A model generated the notes under the pieces. The model did no database searches, was not told where the DNA came from, and saw only the letters and a list, made by a program, of their open reading frames with translations. This document shows, piece by piece, positions 52,395 through 62,499 of a stretch of DNA of 64,000 bases. The stretch lies in assembly GCF_030848575.1 (NCBI RefSeq), contig NZ_JAVDDX010000002.1:434001-498000 (forward strand). The letters run 5' to 3'. Positions within the stretch are counted from its first letter, which is position 1. Each line of letters begins with the position of its first letter. The stretch comes from Haloarcula sp. H-GB4 (GTDB lineage: Archaea > Halobacteriota > Halobacteria > Halobacteriales > Haloarculaceae). Position numbers and translations under genes: made by a program.

Positions 52395-53297
52395 ATGGCA
52401 CCCGAATCGACACCGGAAGCCAAGAGTATCAGCTCCGGTGTGTCGTACATCCCCTTCGGCATCCCCGGGCTGGACGGGCAGATCCGCGGGATTCCGACAG
52501 GGAGCACGGTCCTGTTGGCCGGGGCGTCGGACGCGGGGGGCGATGCGTTCACCTATACGAGTCTCGCGACGCTGATGCTTGCGAAACACCGCCCGGACAT
52601 GGTCCCGAACGGCATCGCTCGGCGCAGTGGGTCGATTCCCGACTCGGTGACCTACATCACGCTCTCACACGACCGGGAACACGTCTACAGCGAACTTGAT
52701 GCCGTCCTCGACGGCTACCAGTTTGAGGCGCTCACGGAGCACATGACCGTCGCCGACTTCTCCCAGCGGTTCATGGAGTTGTTGCCGGTCCCAGAGCCGC
52801 TGTTCGATGCTCGACGGAGCGACACCGAAATCGAACAGCCCGACGCGGAGCCGCCGGAGCGAGAGCCCGCTGAGGAAACGTTCGAGAAGCTGTTATCCGA
52901 TATCAGTGACCGGGTGAGCGACGCCGCAGAGACGCTCATCGTCATCGACTCGCTTACCGATCTCGAACGAGCGACGGAGTTCGGTCTGCCACAGAACCAC
53001 GAGGTCGCGTTCCTCATGGGGCTCCGAGAGGCGGTCGTCAACTGGGGAAACGTGGCTTTCGTCAAGCTTGACCGACCTGCCGGCGACGTGCGGTCGGACG
53101 AACTCATCCACGGCCTGTTGCACGGCAGTGTCTACTTCTACTCCAACGACAAGGGATTCGAGACGTATCGAACGATGCGGGTCGGCTCCTTTGGTGGCGC
53201 GCTCGACACTGAGCGTCAGACCGTTTTCGAGTCGCTGATCGGTCCCACAGGCTTTCGTGCGAAAGCGACGAAGAAGATCGGACCATCGAACTGGTAA
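52395..53297 (+). CDS. RecA/KaiC-like protein with degenerate P-loop
   Basis: The 300-residue protein has the haloarchaeal RecA-superfamily layout: YIPFGIPGLDGQIRGIPTGS leads to the P-loop position, which reads LAGASDAGGDAF (41-52) and lacks the GK(T/S) needed for normal ATP binding. The Walker B-like TLIVIDSLTDL is retained, and the C-terminal part reads YFYSNDKGFETYRTMRVGSF. A regulatory, non-ATPase role is likely. Such proteins are often annotated as HTR-like. The start is the ATG at 52395, with short T-rich DNA upstream. Confidence 0.7.
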   Translation: MAPESTPEAKSISSGVSYIPFGIPGLDGQIRGIPTGSTVLLAGASDAGGDAFTYTSLATLMLAKHRPDMVPNGIARRSGSIPDSVTYITLSHDREHVYSELDAVLDGYQFEALTEHMTVADFSQRFMELLPVPEPLFDARRSDTEIEQPDAEPPEREPAEETFEKLLSDISDRVSDAAETLIVIDSLTDLERATEFGLPQNHEVAFLMGLREAVVNWGNVAFVKLDRPAGDVRSDELIHGLLHGSVYFYSNDKGFETYRTMRVGSFGGALDTERQTVFESLIGPTGFRAKATKKIGPSNW

Positions 53298-53440
53298 TTC
53301 GGTCGGTGAGCACGCGAACGGACTACGTACGGATGGCTAACCCGTCCTGGCCAGTATTCTGCCACTGGAGCGAATAAACAGCAGACAACGAAACACACGA
53401 GCACAACGGCTAAACCACTCCCCCGCTATACACCCGATAG

Positions 53441-54493
53441 ATGCTCCAGCGGGCAGAGCCACAGGATTTCGAGCGCGTCCTCTCGTCGATGTGTACCGTG
53501 CCACATCCGTCGGCACGCGAAGCGGCAGAACGCTTCCTCGCGACGAACCCCGGAGACCCGGGCACGTACGAAACCATCGCCGATCTGGAACGCGAGGCCG
53601 TCGAGTCTCTCGGTGAGGTCACCGGGCTCTCCGACCCCGCGGGCTACGTCGCCTCGGGCGGAACAGAGGCTAATTTGCAGGCGATACGCATCGCCCGGAA
53701 CCGCGCCGACACGGACGACCCGAACGTGGTCGCGCCCGTCCACGCGCACTTCTCATTTACCAAGGCCGCCGACGTGCTCGGCGTGGAACTGCGGACCGCG
53801 CCGGCGACGGACTACCGCGCCGACATGGCGGCGATGTCGGAACTCGTCGACGAGGACACGGTGTGTGTCGTCGGCGTCGCCGGTTCGACCGAGTACGGTT
53901 ACGTCGATCCAATTCCGGCTATCGCCGACCTCGCCGAGACGGTCGATGCCCTCTGTCACGTCGACGCCGCGTGGGGCGGCTTCTACCTCCCGTTTACCGA
54001 CCACGACTGGCACTTCGGCCACGCGGACATCGACACGATGACCATCGACCCCCACAAAGTCGGGCAGGCAGCGGTTCCCGCCGGCGGACTGTTAGCCCGC
54101 GACCGGTCGCTGCTCGATGAGCTCGCCGTCGAAACGCCGTACCTGGAATCGACGGACCAGCTCACGCTGACGGGGACGCGGTCGGGTGCTGGCGTGGCCT
54201 CCGCTGTCGCAGCGATGGAATCGCTGTGGCCGGCGGGCTACAGACAGCAGTACGAAACGTCGATGGCCAACGCCGACTGGCTGGCCGACCAGTTATCCGC
54301 GCGCGGCCACGACGTTGTCGGCCCCGAACTCCCACTTGTCGCGGCCGACCTCTCGATGCCGATGACAGACGAACTCAGGGACCGCGGCTGGCGAGTCTCA
54401 AAGACCGGTGCCGGCGAGATGCGCGTCGTGTGTATGCCCCACGTCACGCGGTCGATGCTACGGTCATTTGTCGCGGATCTCGACTGGTACTGA
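53441..54493 (+). CDS. mfnA: MfnA-type amino-acid decarboxylase (probably aspartate)
   Basis: The 350-residue PLP enzyme of the group II decarboxylase fold has [20 protein letters not shown] (Asp175) and the PLP lysine in TIDPHKVGQ (Lys206). In methanogens MfnA decarboxylates tyrosine for methanofuran, or aspartate. Haloarchaea lack methanofuran, so beta-alanine from aspartate for CoA is the likely role, consistent with the phosphopantothenate synthetase in this window. The ATG follows a TATA-like GCTAAACC by about 28 bases. Confidence 0.9.
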   Translation: MLQRAEPQDFERVLSSMCTVPHPSAREAAERFLATNPGDPGTYETIADLEREAVESLGEVTGLSDPAGYVASGGTEANLQAIRIARNRADTDDPNVVAPVHAHFSFTKAADVLGVELRTAPATDYRADMAAMSELVDEDTVCVVGVAGSTEYGYVDPIPAIADLAETVDALCHVDAAWGGFYLPFTDHDWHFGHADIDTMTIDPHKVGQAAVPAGGLLARDRSLLDELAVETPYLESTDQLTLTGTRSGAGVASAVAAMESLWPAGYRQQYETSMANADWLADQLSARGHDVVGPELPLVAADLSMPMTDELRDRGWRVSKTGAGEMRVVCMPHVTRSMLRSFVADLDWY

Positions 54494-54583
54494 ACCCCTG
54501 TCTCTGGTCTCGAACGTATCGATATTGAGCGCTCCCGAGAAGACATACGAAGGTTTAGAAGTGCCTGTTTGCTACAGAGAGGC

Positions 54584-55168
54584 GTGGACTTGGTAGTACC
54601 GACCGCAGCGTTCATTGCCTTCATCGGCGACTGTGCGACGGCCGGCACGCCACTGTCGCCGCTGGAAGAGACCGTCTGTACGGCCACCGGTCCAACCGGA
54701 CTGGGTATCATCGCGGTGTACTCGTTCCTGATCGCGTTTATTCTCCCGCTTCCAAGCGAGGTCGTGCTGGTTCCGGCCGAAACCCTTCGGCTCGGGCTGT
54801 CCACGAACGGGAACCTGGTGGCGATTATCCTCGTCAGCGGCCTCGGGAAGGCGTTCGGTAGTCTCGTCGCCTTCCATATCGGTCAGGAGGCAAAGGAGTA
54901 CGGCCCACTCGTGCGCCGGATCAAGCGCTCACGGTTCAATCTCATCGAGTGGTCTGAACGGAAGACGGTACAGCTTGCACGGAAGTACGGCTACGTTGGT
55001 CTGTCGCTCGCGCTCTGTGTTCCGTTCTTTCCCGATACGATCTCTATCTACGCGTTTACCGTCCTCGAACGCGATTACTATCGGTTCGGCGCAGCGACGT
55101 TCTTCGGCAGTGCCGGGCGACTTGTCGTGACACTCGGGCTTGCCGGCGGCACGCTCGCGTTGCTGTGA
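54584..55168 (+). CDS. VTT/DedA-like membrane protein
   Basis: The 194-residue protein has the SNARE-associated (VTT) pattern: FLIAFILPLPSEVVLVPAE, LGKAFGSLVAFHIGQEA and a C-terminal GYVGLSLALCVPFFPDTISI. About five hydrophobic segments are visible. VTT proteins are implicated in lipid scrambling or membrane homeostasis; here that is inference. GTG 54584 is chosen because TTTAGAAG is centred about 29 bases upstream; the longer frame would begin with TTG at 54569. Confidence 0.75.
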   Translation: MDLVVPTAAFIAFIGDCATAGTPLSPLEETVCTATGPTGLGIIAVYSFLIAFILPLPSEVVLVPAETLRLGLSTNGNLVAIILVSGLGKAFGSLVAFHIGQEAKEYGPLVRRIKRSRFNLIEWSERKTVQLARKYGYVGLSLALCVPFFPDTISIYAFTVLERDYYRFGAATFFGSAGRLVVTLGLAGGTLALL

Positions 55169-55232
55169 CCAGAGCGTCGCTCCCACGCCGAAACCAACCC
55201 CCTTTTGACCCGTCGGTGGCACACGAACAGGT

Positions 55233-57377
55233 ATGAGCAACGACGAGTTTCCGACGGACCAGCCGGCGGTCGTGACCTGTGGGTTGCCCTACGCAAACGG
55301 TGACTTGCACGTCGGCCACCTCCGGACGTACGTCGACGGGGATGCGCTGTCGCGCGCCCTCCGACGGATCGGCCAGCAAACGGCGTTCGTTTCGGGATCA
55401 GATATGCACGGCACGCCAGTAGCAGTCAACGCTGCCGAAGAAGGCGTCGCACCGCGAGAGTTCGCACTTGACTTCCACGAGACCTACGCCGAGACGTTCC
55501 CGCAGTTCAACATTGAGTTCGACAACTACGGACACACAGACGATGAGACCAACGTCGAACTCACGCAAGAGTTCGTCCGGTCGTGGGTCGAAAACGACCA
55601 CGTCCACGAGAAGGAGATCGAGGTCGCATGGGACACGGAGGAGGACCAGCCTCTCCCCGACCGCTACGTCGAGGGGACCTGTCCCTACTGTGGGGAGCAG
55701 GCCCGCGGCGACGAATGTGACGAGGGGTGCCAGCGCCACCTCGAACCCGGCGAAATCGAGGACCCGGTGTCGACGCTGACCGGGAACCCCGCCGAGTACC
55801 GCACCCGCGAGCACAAGTTCCTCCGCCTCGCTGACTTCCAGGAATACCTCCAGGGCTTCCTCGACCGTCTAGAGGGGACCGACAACGCCCAGAACCAGCC
55901 CCGCGAGTGGGTTGAGGGCGAACTACAGGACCTCTGTATCACGCGGGACATGGACTGGGGCGTCGATTATCCGGAGGATGTCGACGGCGGCGACGAACTG
56001 GTGCTGTACGTCTGGGTTGACGCGCCCATCGAGTACGTCGCCTCGACGAAACAGTACACCGAGCGCGTCGGCGACGACGAGTACGACTGGGAAGCGGTCT
56101 GGAAGGTCGACGGTGAGGAGCACCACGGCACCGAGTGGGACAACGAGTGGGCCGACGACAGCGGCGAGATAATCCACGTCATCGGCCGCGACATCATCCA
56201 GCATCACGCGGTGTTCTGGCCCGCGATGCTTCGCGGCGCGGGGTACAACGAGCCCCGGTCGATTCTGGCGACCGGGTTCGTCGGTATCGACGGCAAGGCG
56301 CTGTCGACTTCGCGTAACCGCGCCGTCTGGGCCGACGAGTACCTCGACGCTGGCTTCCATCCCGACCTGTTCCGGTACTACATCGCCACCGGCGCACAGA
56401 TCGACACCGACGTGGACTTCTCCTGGGACCGCTTCCAGGAGCGGGTCAACGGCGAACTCGTTGGCAACGTCGGGAACTTCATCTACCGGTCGCTGCTGTT
56501 CGCGGAGCGCAACTACGACGGGACGCCCGACACTGCCGTTAGCGATGACGTGCGCGGGCGAATCGAGGACGCGATTACGGACTTCGAGACAGCCGTCCGA
56601 GAGTACGACATCCGCGAACTGGCCGAAATCGCTATCGAGCTCTCGAACTACGGCAACGAGTACATCCAGCGCAACGAGCCGTGGAACCTCGTTAATGACG
56701 ACCCCGACCGGGCCGAACAGGTCATCCGCGACTGCGTCCAGCTGACCAAGGCTGTCGCGGTGCTCATGCAGCCCGTGCTGCCGGGCAAGGCCGAGCGCCT
56801 CTGGGGCCAGCTCGGTGAGCAGGGCTCCGTCGCCGACGTGACCCTCGATAGCGCACTCGAATCACCGCCGGCTGAGTTCGGCGAGCCTGCGGAACTGTTC
56901 GAGCAGGTCGAGGACGACCACATCGAGGCACTCAACGAGGAACTGCAGGAGCGAGTCGAGGAGGCAAGCGACGATGCAGATGGCAACAGCGATGGCGATG
57001 ACACAGATGAAGGGGACGACGGCGACGTGGACACCGCCGACCTTCAGCCACTCGTCGAGGACCGCATCAGCTTCGAGGACTTCGAGGGCGTCGACATGCG
57101 CGTCGGCGAGATCCGCAGCGCCGAGCCGGTCGAGGGCGCGGACAAGCTCCTGCGTCTGGAAGTCGATATCGGCCACGAGGTCCGACAGGTCGTCGCCGGC
57201 CTGCGACAACTCCACGACGCCGAGGAGCTTCCCGGCACGCGCGTCATCCTGCTTGCGAACATGGAGAAAGCCGAGCTGTTCGGCATCGAATCCAACGGGA
57301 TGGTGCTGGCCGCCGGCGACGAGGCGGACCTGCTGACGACCCACGAGGACGCTCCGCTGGGGACGCGCATTAAATAA
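55233..57377 (+). CDS. metG: Methionyl-tRNA synthetase with C-terminal tRNA-binding domain
   Basis: The 714-residue enzyme charges tRNA-Met. HIGH is represented in GLPYANGDLHVGHLR, KMSKS by KALSTSRNR, and a zinc knuckle by CPYCGEQARGDECDEGC. After the anticodon-binding domain comes an acidic Asp/Gly-rich linker (about residues 570-600). A fused EMAPII-like tRNA-binding domain follows (FEDFEGVDMRVGEIRSAEPV). The ATG is about 28 bases after a CCTTTTGA box. Confidence 0.96.
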   Translation: MSNDEFPTDQPAVVTCGLPYANGDLHVGHLRTYVDGDALSRALRRIGQQTAFVSGSDMHGTPVAVNAAEEGVAPREFALDFHETYAETFPQFNIEFDNYGHTDDETNVELTQEFVRSWVENDHVHEKEIEVAWDTEEDQPLPDRYVEGTCPYCGEQARGDECDEGCQRHLEPGEIEDPVSTLTGNPAEYRTREHKFLRLADFQEYLQGFLDRLEGTDNAQNQPREWVEGELQDLCITRDMDWGVDYPEDVDGGDELVLYVWVDAPIEYVASTKQYTERVGDDEYDWEAVWKVDGEEHHGTEWDNEWADDSGEIIHVIGRDIIQHHAVFWPAMLRGAGYNEPRSILATGFVGIDGKALSTSRNRAVWADEYLDAGFHPDLFRYYIATGAQIDTDVDFSWDRFQERVNGELVGNVGNFIYRSLLFAERNYDGTPDTAVSDDVRGRIEDAITDFETAVREYDIRELAEIAIELSNYGNEYIQRNEPWNLVNDDPDRAEQVIRDCVQLTKAVAVLMQPVLPGKAERLWGQLGEQGSVADVTLDSALESPPAEFGEPAELFEQVEDDHIEALNEELQERVEEASDDADGNSDGDDTDEGDDGDVDTADLQPLVEDRISFEDFEGVDMRVGEIRSAEPVEGADKLLRLEVDIGHEVRQVVAGLRQLHDAEELPGTRVILLANMEKAELFGIESNGMVLAAGDEADLLTTHEDAPLGTRIK

Positions 57378-57422
57378 CCGCAGTCGCCAGCGCTTTTGTA
57401 GTCACGGCACGTACCGCGGAAC

Positions 57423-57788
57423 ATGGATGACGACGGGGCCGCACGAGACGATGCGGCCGCTACGGGTGACACGTTCACCGAGGAGTACGAACTGGCGACA
57501 GACGCCGACGTGATTCGGGTCGAGGACGACCCCGACAGTGACGCCGCCGACGAGGAGGGCGCAGTCGCCGGCTCCTTTGCCCCGGACCTGGAGGTGACAC
57601 CCGACGCGCCGAAGCCCGAAAATGTGGTTTTCGTCGCACTGGGGGTCTGCATCGCGATTCTCGCGCTCGGGCGGATGTTCCTCGGAGCGGAGATGTACAC
57701 GCCGTCCACACTCGGTGGCGTGGTCCTGTCCGTTGCGCTCGGCACCGCAGTACTGTACGGGTTCTTCGTCCGGACAAGCGACGCGTGA
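57423..57788 (+). CDS. Small two-helix membrane protein, unidentified
   Basis: The 121-residue protein has an acidic N-terminal half (many Asp/Glu, VIRVEDDPDSDAADEEGAVA) and two hydrophobic helices near the C-terminus (VVFVALGVCIAILALGRMF and LGGVVLSVALGTAVLYGFFV). No family is recognised. It follows metG with its own TATA-like CTTTTGTAG about 26 bases before the ATG, and precedes the NfeD gene by 72 bases. Confidence 0.65.
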   Translation: MDDDGAARDDAAATGDTFTEEYELATDADVIRVEDDPDSDAADEEGAVAGSFAPDLEVTPDAPKPENVVFVALGVCIAILALGRMFLGAEMYTPSTLGGVVLSVALGTAVLYGFFVRTSDA

Positions 57789-57860
57789 GGCTGCACCGAT
57801 GCCTGTGGCGTGTCGCACCTGACCCCGACACTTAATCCTGCTCCGACACTAGGTCGGGGC

Positions 57861-58457
57861 ATGGTGAACCCGCTGGCGATAGTTGCCCCGCTGCAGGCCG
57901 AACCACTGTTAGGTATGTCGCTCTCCATTCTGCTGTTTCTGGCCGGCGCGGGCCTCATCGTGGGCGAAGCGCTCGCCCCCGGGACCCACTTTTTCGTGCT
58001 CGGCGTGGCCCTGCTGACAGCGGGGCTGGTCGGGCTGTTCATCCCAGCGAGCCTGGGTATCCTCGCGCCACTCATCCTTACTGTCGTCGTGCTTGCAACG
58101 ACAGCGGTCACGCTCTGGGGATATCGAAAGCTCGATTTCGCTGCGCCAGGCCGCGGCCAGACGCTCAGTTCCGACTCACTTACCGGCCAGTTCGGAACCG
58201 TTACCGAGCGCGTGACCCGGAGCGACGGCGAGGTCAAACTGGAAGACGGCGGTTTCAATCCGTACTATCAGGCTCGCAGTTCTGGCGACCCCATCGAGGA
58301 GGGGACAGAAGTCATCGTCATCGACCCCGGCGGCGGGAACGTTCTGGACGTCGAGCCGGTAGGGTCGGGGGCAGATGAAATCGACCGCGCGCTCGAACGT
58401 GACAGAGACCGGAGCGATGCGGACACTGAACCGGAACGAGAGTCCGAGCGGGCATAG
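57861..58457 (+). CDS. NfeD-family membrane protein
   Basis: The 198-residue protein has about three membrane helices (LSILLFLAGAGLIVGEALAPG and following) and a C-terminal OB-type beta domain (LTGQFGTVTERVTRSDGEV, then GTEVIVIDPGG). NfeD proteins commonly pair with SPFH proteins in membrane microdomain organisation, and such a gene lies next to it. The ATG at 57861 has a TATA-like CTTAATCC about 27 bases upstream; an earlier in-frame GTG lies before that box. Confidence 0.85.
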   Translation: MVNPLAIVAPLQAEPLLGMSLSILLFLAGAGLIVGEALAPGTHFFVLGVALLTAGLVGLFIPASLGILAPLILTVVVLATTAVTLWGYRKLDFAAPGRGQTLSSDSLTGQFGTVTERVTRSDGEVKLEDGGFNPYYQARSSGDPIEEGTEVIVIDPGGGNVLDVEPVGSGADEIDRALERDRDRSDADTEPERESERA

Positions 58458-58528
58458 GTGTGCAATTCGGTAGTTTGTGACAGGGACACCGAAGCCTTTT
58501 CATTGCGCGCTCCGGAGTTCTGATTGTC

Positions 58529-59716
58529 ATGTCCCCCGCGATAGCACCGCTACAGCCTGGAGGACTCATCGGCTTCGTTACCGTAATCTTCCTCCTGATC
58601 GCCATCGCGCTGGTGTATTCCAGCGTCGTGATCATCCGCCCGTACCAGAAAGGTGCCTACACGGTCCTCGGTACCTACCGCGGCGTCCTCGACCAGGGGA
58701 TTCACTTCATCTATCCCTTCGTCTCCGATGTGACGCGGTTCGACATGCGTACCCAGACGCTTGATGTGCCACGGCAGGAGGCTATCACCCGCGACAACTC
58801 GCCGGTGACCGCCGACGCCGTCGTCTACATCAAGGTGATGGACCCGAAGAAGGCGTTCCTCGAAGTCGACAACTACGAGCGTGCCGTCTCCAACCTCGCC
58901 CAGACGACCCTCCGTGCCGTGCTGGGTGACATGGAACTGGACGACACGCTGAACAAGCGGGGCGAAATCAACGCCCGAATCCGGAAAGAACTCGACGAAC
59001 CCACCGATGAGTGGGGTGTCCGTGTCGAGAGCGTCGAGGTCCGCGAGGTCAACCCGTCCAAGGACGTCCAGCAGGCCATGGAGCAACAGACCTCCGCCGA
59101 GCGGAAACGCCGTGCCATGATCTTGGAAGCCCAGGGTGAACGGCGCTCCGCCATCGAGACGGCGGAAGGTGACAAGCAGTCTAACATCATCCGTGCCCAA
59201 GGTGAGAAGCAGAGCCAGATCCTGGAAGCCCAGGGTGACGCAATCTCGACCGTCCTGCGTGCGAAATCCGCCGAGTCGATGGGCGAACGCGCTGTCATCG
59301 ACAAGGGAATGGAGACGCTGGCCGAAATCGGCCAGGGCGAATCGACGAAGTTCATCCTCCCACAGGAGCTCACTTCGCTGGTGGGCCGCTACGGCAAGCA
59401 CCTCCAGGGGTCGGACGTCAAGGAGAACGGCCACTCGCTGGAAGCGCTTGACTTCGACGACGAGACCCGCGAGATGCTCGGTCTGGACGATATTGAGAAG
59501 ATTCTCGGTCAGATCGATGAGGAAGCTGAGGTCGATGTCGAGGCGATGGAAGAGGAAGCCCAGAAAATCAAACAGGGGCAAGACAGTGGCCTCGACAACG
59601 CTGACGACGTCATCGAAGAGATGGACGCCGAGATAGACGGCGATTCGGGCACGACGGACGTGGCCGGCGGCCCCGACGACACGACGCGAACGTCGGAAGT
59701 CGACAAAGACAACTAA
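58529..59716 (+). CDS. SPFH/band 7 (stomatin-like) membrane protein
   Basis: The 395-residue protein has one N-terminal membrane helix (LIGFVTVIFLLIAIALVYSS). An SPFH domain follows (VVIIRPYQKGAYTVLGTYRG, PVTADAVVYIKVMDPKKAFL, IRKELDEPTDEWGVRVESVE), then a long coiled coil rich in Glu/Ala/Gln (ERRSAIETAEGDKQSNIIRA). The tail is acidic. It probably forms oligomeric membrane scaffolds, likely with the upstream NfeD protein. The start follows a CCTTTTCATT box. Confidence 0.9.
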   Translation: MSPAIAPLQPGGLIGFVTVIFLLIAIALVYSSVVIIRPYQKGAYTVLGTYRGVLDQGIHFIYPFVSDVTRFDMRTQTLDVPRQEAITRDNSPVTADAVVYIKVMDPKKAFLEVDNYERAVSNLAQTTLRAVLGDMELDDTLNKRGEINARIRKELDEPTDEWGVRVESVEVREVNPSKDVQQAMEQQTSAERKRRAMILEAQGERRSAIETAEGDKQSNIIRAQGEKQSQILEAQGDAISTVLRAKSAESMGERAVIDKGMETLAEIGQGESTKFILPQELTSLVGRYGKHLQGSDVKENGHSLEALDFDDETREMLGLDDIEKILGQIDEEAEVDVEAMEEEAQKIKQGQDSGLDNADDVIEEMDAEIDGDSGTTDVAGGPDDTTRTSEVDKDN

Positions 59717-59766
59717 CTGAGAATCAGGCGAAGACGTTTTATTACCGACCCACCTTTTCGGTAGCA

Positions 59767-60372
59767 ATGACACGTGAGGGCGACGTTGACGAGGACAAGC
59801 GAGCGACGCTCCGTCGCTTCGCTGCCCTCGGTGCAGCGAGCCCGTTTGCCCGCTTTGGCGACAGCGGGAGCGAGAGCGATGCGCCCGATGCCATCGCCGG
59901 GTACGTCTCGGCACACCCCGGGACCCACTTCTCGAAGCTTCGCGACGACCTCAAACTTGGGACTGGTGAGGCCCAGCACCACCTCCATCGACTGGAAAAC
60001 GAGGCCGTCGTTACCTCACAGAAAGATGGCGACTACCGGCGGTACTTCCCAGCCGGCCAGTTCTCCGAGTTCGAACAGGTAGCGCTTGGTTACCTGCGGC
60101 GATCGACGGCCCGCGGGATGCTCGTCACACTCCTCCGTCGCCCGGACGTGACGGCGTCGGAACTGGCCACCGAACTGGACGTTTCACGGCCGACAGTGAG
60201 CAACTACGCCGCCGATCTGGAGTCAGCCGGGCTCCTGTCCAGAGCAGACGGGTACGCGGTTACTGAGCCAGAGACCGTGCTGACGCTACTTATTCGGTAT
60301 GCCGACTCGTTCGACGACGATGTCGCCGCGCTGGCCGGCGAGGCCGACTCACTGCTGCGATACGACCCGTGA
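59767..60372 (+). CDS. Tandem winged-helix transcriptional regulator
   Basis: The 201-residue protein carries two winged-helix modules: one at about 40-100 (HFSKLRDDLKLGTGEAQHHL, then EAVVTSQKDGDYRRYFP) and one at about 115-180 (VTASELATELDVSRPTVSNY, then SAGLLSRADGYAVT). This layout is common in haloarchaeal regulators of membrane or surface functions. It follows the SPFH gene by 50 bases with its own GTTTTATTA box, so the target could be the neighbouring membrane genes; that is inference. Confidence 0.8.
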   Translation: MTREGDVDEDKRATLRRFAALGAASPFARFGDSGSESDAPDAIAGYVSAHPGTHFSKLRDDLKLGTGEAQHHLHRLENEAVVTSQKDGDYRRYFPAGQFSEFEQVALGYLRRSTARGMLVTLLRRPDVTASELATELDVSRPTVSNYAADLESAGLLSRADGYAVTEPETVLTLLIRYADSFDDDVAALAGEADSLLRYDP

Positions 60373-60424
60373 CACCTGCGTCGGTACTCTGCTCGCTATG
60401 GGTTCGCTTGCGTCTGTGTCGCCG

Positions 60425-62302
60425 TTACATCTCTTTGTCGACACCAGTAATTTCGAACCTTGCACCACCTGATTCGCTGTCGGTCACACTGATATCCCAG
60501 CCATGGACGGCGGCGATATCGGCCACGATTGCGAGGCCAAAGCCAGTGCCTTCAGACGCAGTCGAGTAGCCCGCCTCGAACACCGTTTTTCGCTCGTCTT
60601 CGGGGATGCCTGGGCCGTCGTCAGCAACGTAGAAGCCGCTGGCGTCGTCGATATCACCGACAGTAACCGTTACTCCGCTGTCGTTCTCAGCCCCGCCGGA
60701 CTGTCCCGACCGTCCTATCGAGCCATGCTCCATGCTGTCTTGCTGCACCTGAGAAGGCAGGGATTCCGACCCGTGTGCTATGCAGTTCCGAAACAGATTC
60801 CCAAGCAGCCGCCGCAACCGGCCGGGATCAGCAAGGACGATGCTATCAGTATCGGGCTCCAAGACCGCGTTCTCCGTCTCGATAGTCTCCCAGCAGGCAG
60901 TTGCGGCGGTTCGCAGGTTGACAGGCTCGGTGGTCGTCGCCTCGCGGCCGTCCCGTGCCAGCGTCAGGATATCGTCGATAAGCGTTTGCATCCGTTCATG
61001 AGCGGCATCAATGCTGTCTAAGTGCTCGTTGGTCACTTCCTGCTGGGCCAACTCCAGATGGCCCTGTGCAGTCGTCAGTGGGCCCTGCAGGTCGTGGCTG
61101 ACGACGCTGGCAAAGGAGTCCAGCCGCTCGTTCTGAATGCGGAGCCGGCGTTCGCGCTCCTTCTGTTCGGTGATGTCCTGGAAGAAGCCCCGAACGGTCC
61201 GCTTCTCCGCGCCCTCGACGCGTTTGCCGTGGGTTCGGACCCACCGATGATCACCTGTCGCAGTGATGAGTCGGGCCTCGATATCGTACGGTTCCCCGTC
61301 TTCGAGTGCCGCATCGACGGCGTCCGCAACCATCTCCCTGTCTTCAGGATGATAGAAGGACAGCCCGTCCTCGACTGTCGGCTCGAAGTCGTCGCCGACC
61401 TCGTGGATGCGGCGGGTGCCCTCTGTCCAGGTCAACATCCCGGTTTCGTCGAACTCCCAGGCACCGAGGTCACCGAGCTCCTCAGCCCCGGCAAAGAAGT
61501 CCCGTAACTTGGCGAGGTTTTGTTCATGCTCAATGCGCTCTGTGACGTCCTGACAGTGCGAGAAGATAGTGACAACATCGCCCGAATCGTCGGTGACGAG
61601 TCGGTTGTGCCACTCGACCATGATACACTCGCCGTCTTTCCGGACGTTCTGATCAACGCTATGATAGCCGCCAGCGGCCTCACTGAGTTCGGATGTAACC
61701 TGGGCGACGTCGGCGTAGCTTTCGTCGCTGACAAATACCTCCCACGTTTCCCCGACCAGTTCGTCCTTCGTGTAGCCGAAGATATCTGTGAGGGTGTCGT
61801 TGACGCGGATGATTTCGAAGTCCTGAGTATACTCAACGAACCCGAGCGGCGACTGGTCGATAAACAGCGAGAGCCGGTCTTTACTCGCTTCGAGGGCGCG
61901 CTGTGACCGGTACTGTTCGACGGCGTTGACGATCCGGTTCGCGAGAAGGGCGTAGTGGCTGGTGTCGGATGTTTTCTGTAGGTAGTCAGTGACACCTGCA
62001 GAGATAGCGTCACTGGCGACGGCTTCGCTACCACGGCCCGTGTACAGAATAAACGGGAGGTCAGGATAGTCCTCGCGGACGGATTCGAGGAAGTCGATGC
62101 CATTCTCGCCCGGCATTTCGTAGTCAGAAACGATACAGTCAATTGCCTCCGTTTTGAGCAGACGCAAGCCTGCTGTGGCACTCGTTGCAATCTCAATATC
62201 GAACTTGACCCGCTCTCGCTTGAGGAACGCCGCTGTCGTCTCTGCGTACTGTCGGTCGTCGTCGACATGAAGCACCCGGATGGCGGAACCAGCCTCGCCC
62301 AT
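60425..62302 (-). CDS. Receiver-PAS-PAS histidine kinase (soluble)
   Basis: The 625-residue hybrid sensor starts with a response-regulator receiver domain (phosphorylatable Asp60 in CIVSDYEMPG, Lys in TDYLQKTSD). Two PAS/PAC domains follow at about 145-265 and 280-395, then a HisKA dimerisation helix (SFASVVSHDLQGPLTTAQGH) and a HATPase with LLGNLFRNCIAHG, DDGPGIPED and GTGFGLAIV. There are no membrane helices, so it senses a cytoplasmic cue. No partner regulator is adjacent. The ATG follows a TATA-like ATTGATAACC by 30 bases. Confidence 0.92.
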   Translation of the reverse strand: MGEAGSAIRVLHVDDDRQYAETTAAFLKRERVKFDIEIATSATAGLRLLKTEAIDCIVSDYEMPGENGIDFLESVREDYPDLPFILYTGRGSEAVASDAISAGVTDYLQKTSDTSHYALLANRIVNAVEQYRSQRALEASKDRLSLFIDQSPLGFVEYTQDFEIIRVNDTLTDIFGYTKDELVGETWEVFVSDESYADVAQVTSELSEAAGGYHSVDQNVRKDGECIMVEWHNRLVTDDSGDVVTIFSHCQDVTERIEHEQNLAKLRDFFAGAEELGDLGAWEFDETGMLTWTEGTRRIHEVGDDFEPTVEDGLSFYHPEDREMVADAVDAALEDGEPYDIEARLITATGDHRWVRTHGKRVEGAEKRTVRGFFQDITEQKERERRLRIQNERLDSFASVVSHDLQGPLTTAQGHLELAQQEVTNEHLDSIDAAHERMQTLIDDILTLARDGREATTTEPVNLRTAATACWETIETENAVLEPDTDSIVLADPGRLRRLLGNLFRNCIAHGSESLPSQVQQDSMEHGSIGRSGQSGGAENDSGVTVTVGDIDDASGFYVADDGPGIPEDERKTVFEAGYSTASEGTGFGLAIVADIAAVHGWDISVTDSESGGARFEITGVDKEM

Positions 62303-62499
62303 TGATGCGATTGACTACGGCCTCAATGGTTATCAATATAGACATTGTATTTTTCCTATATTTCCTGAGGTATCAAGGTAAAGCGGCTGAACCGAAGAGT
62401 GAGCGACGGCACCAACTGTTCTCTACGCAGGCCCACATCGGGCCTGTGTGGATGGTCTGGTGGAGGTCCCGATGTATCCGCGTCGGAGTCAGTGCTAGT

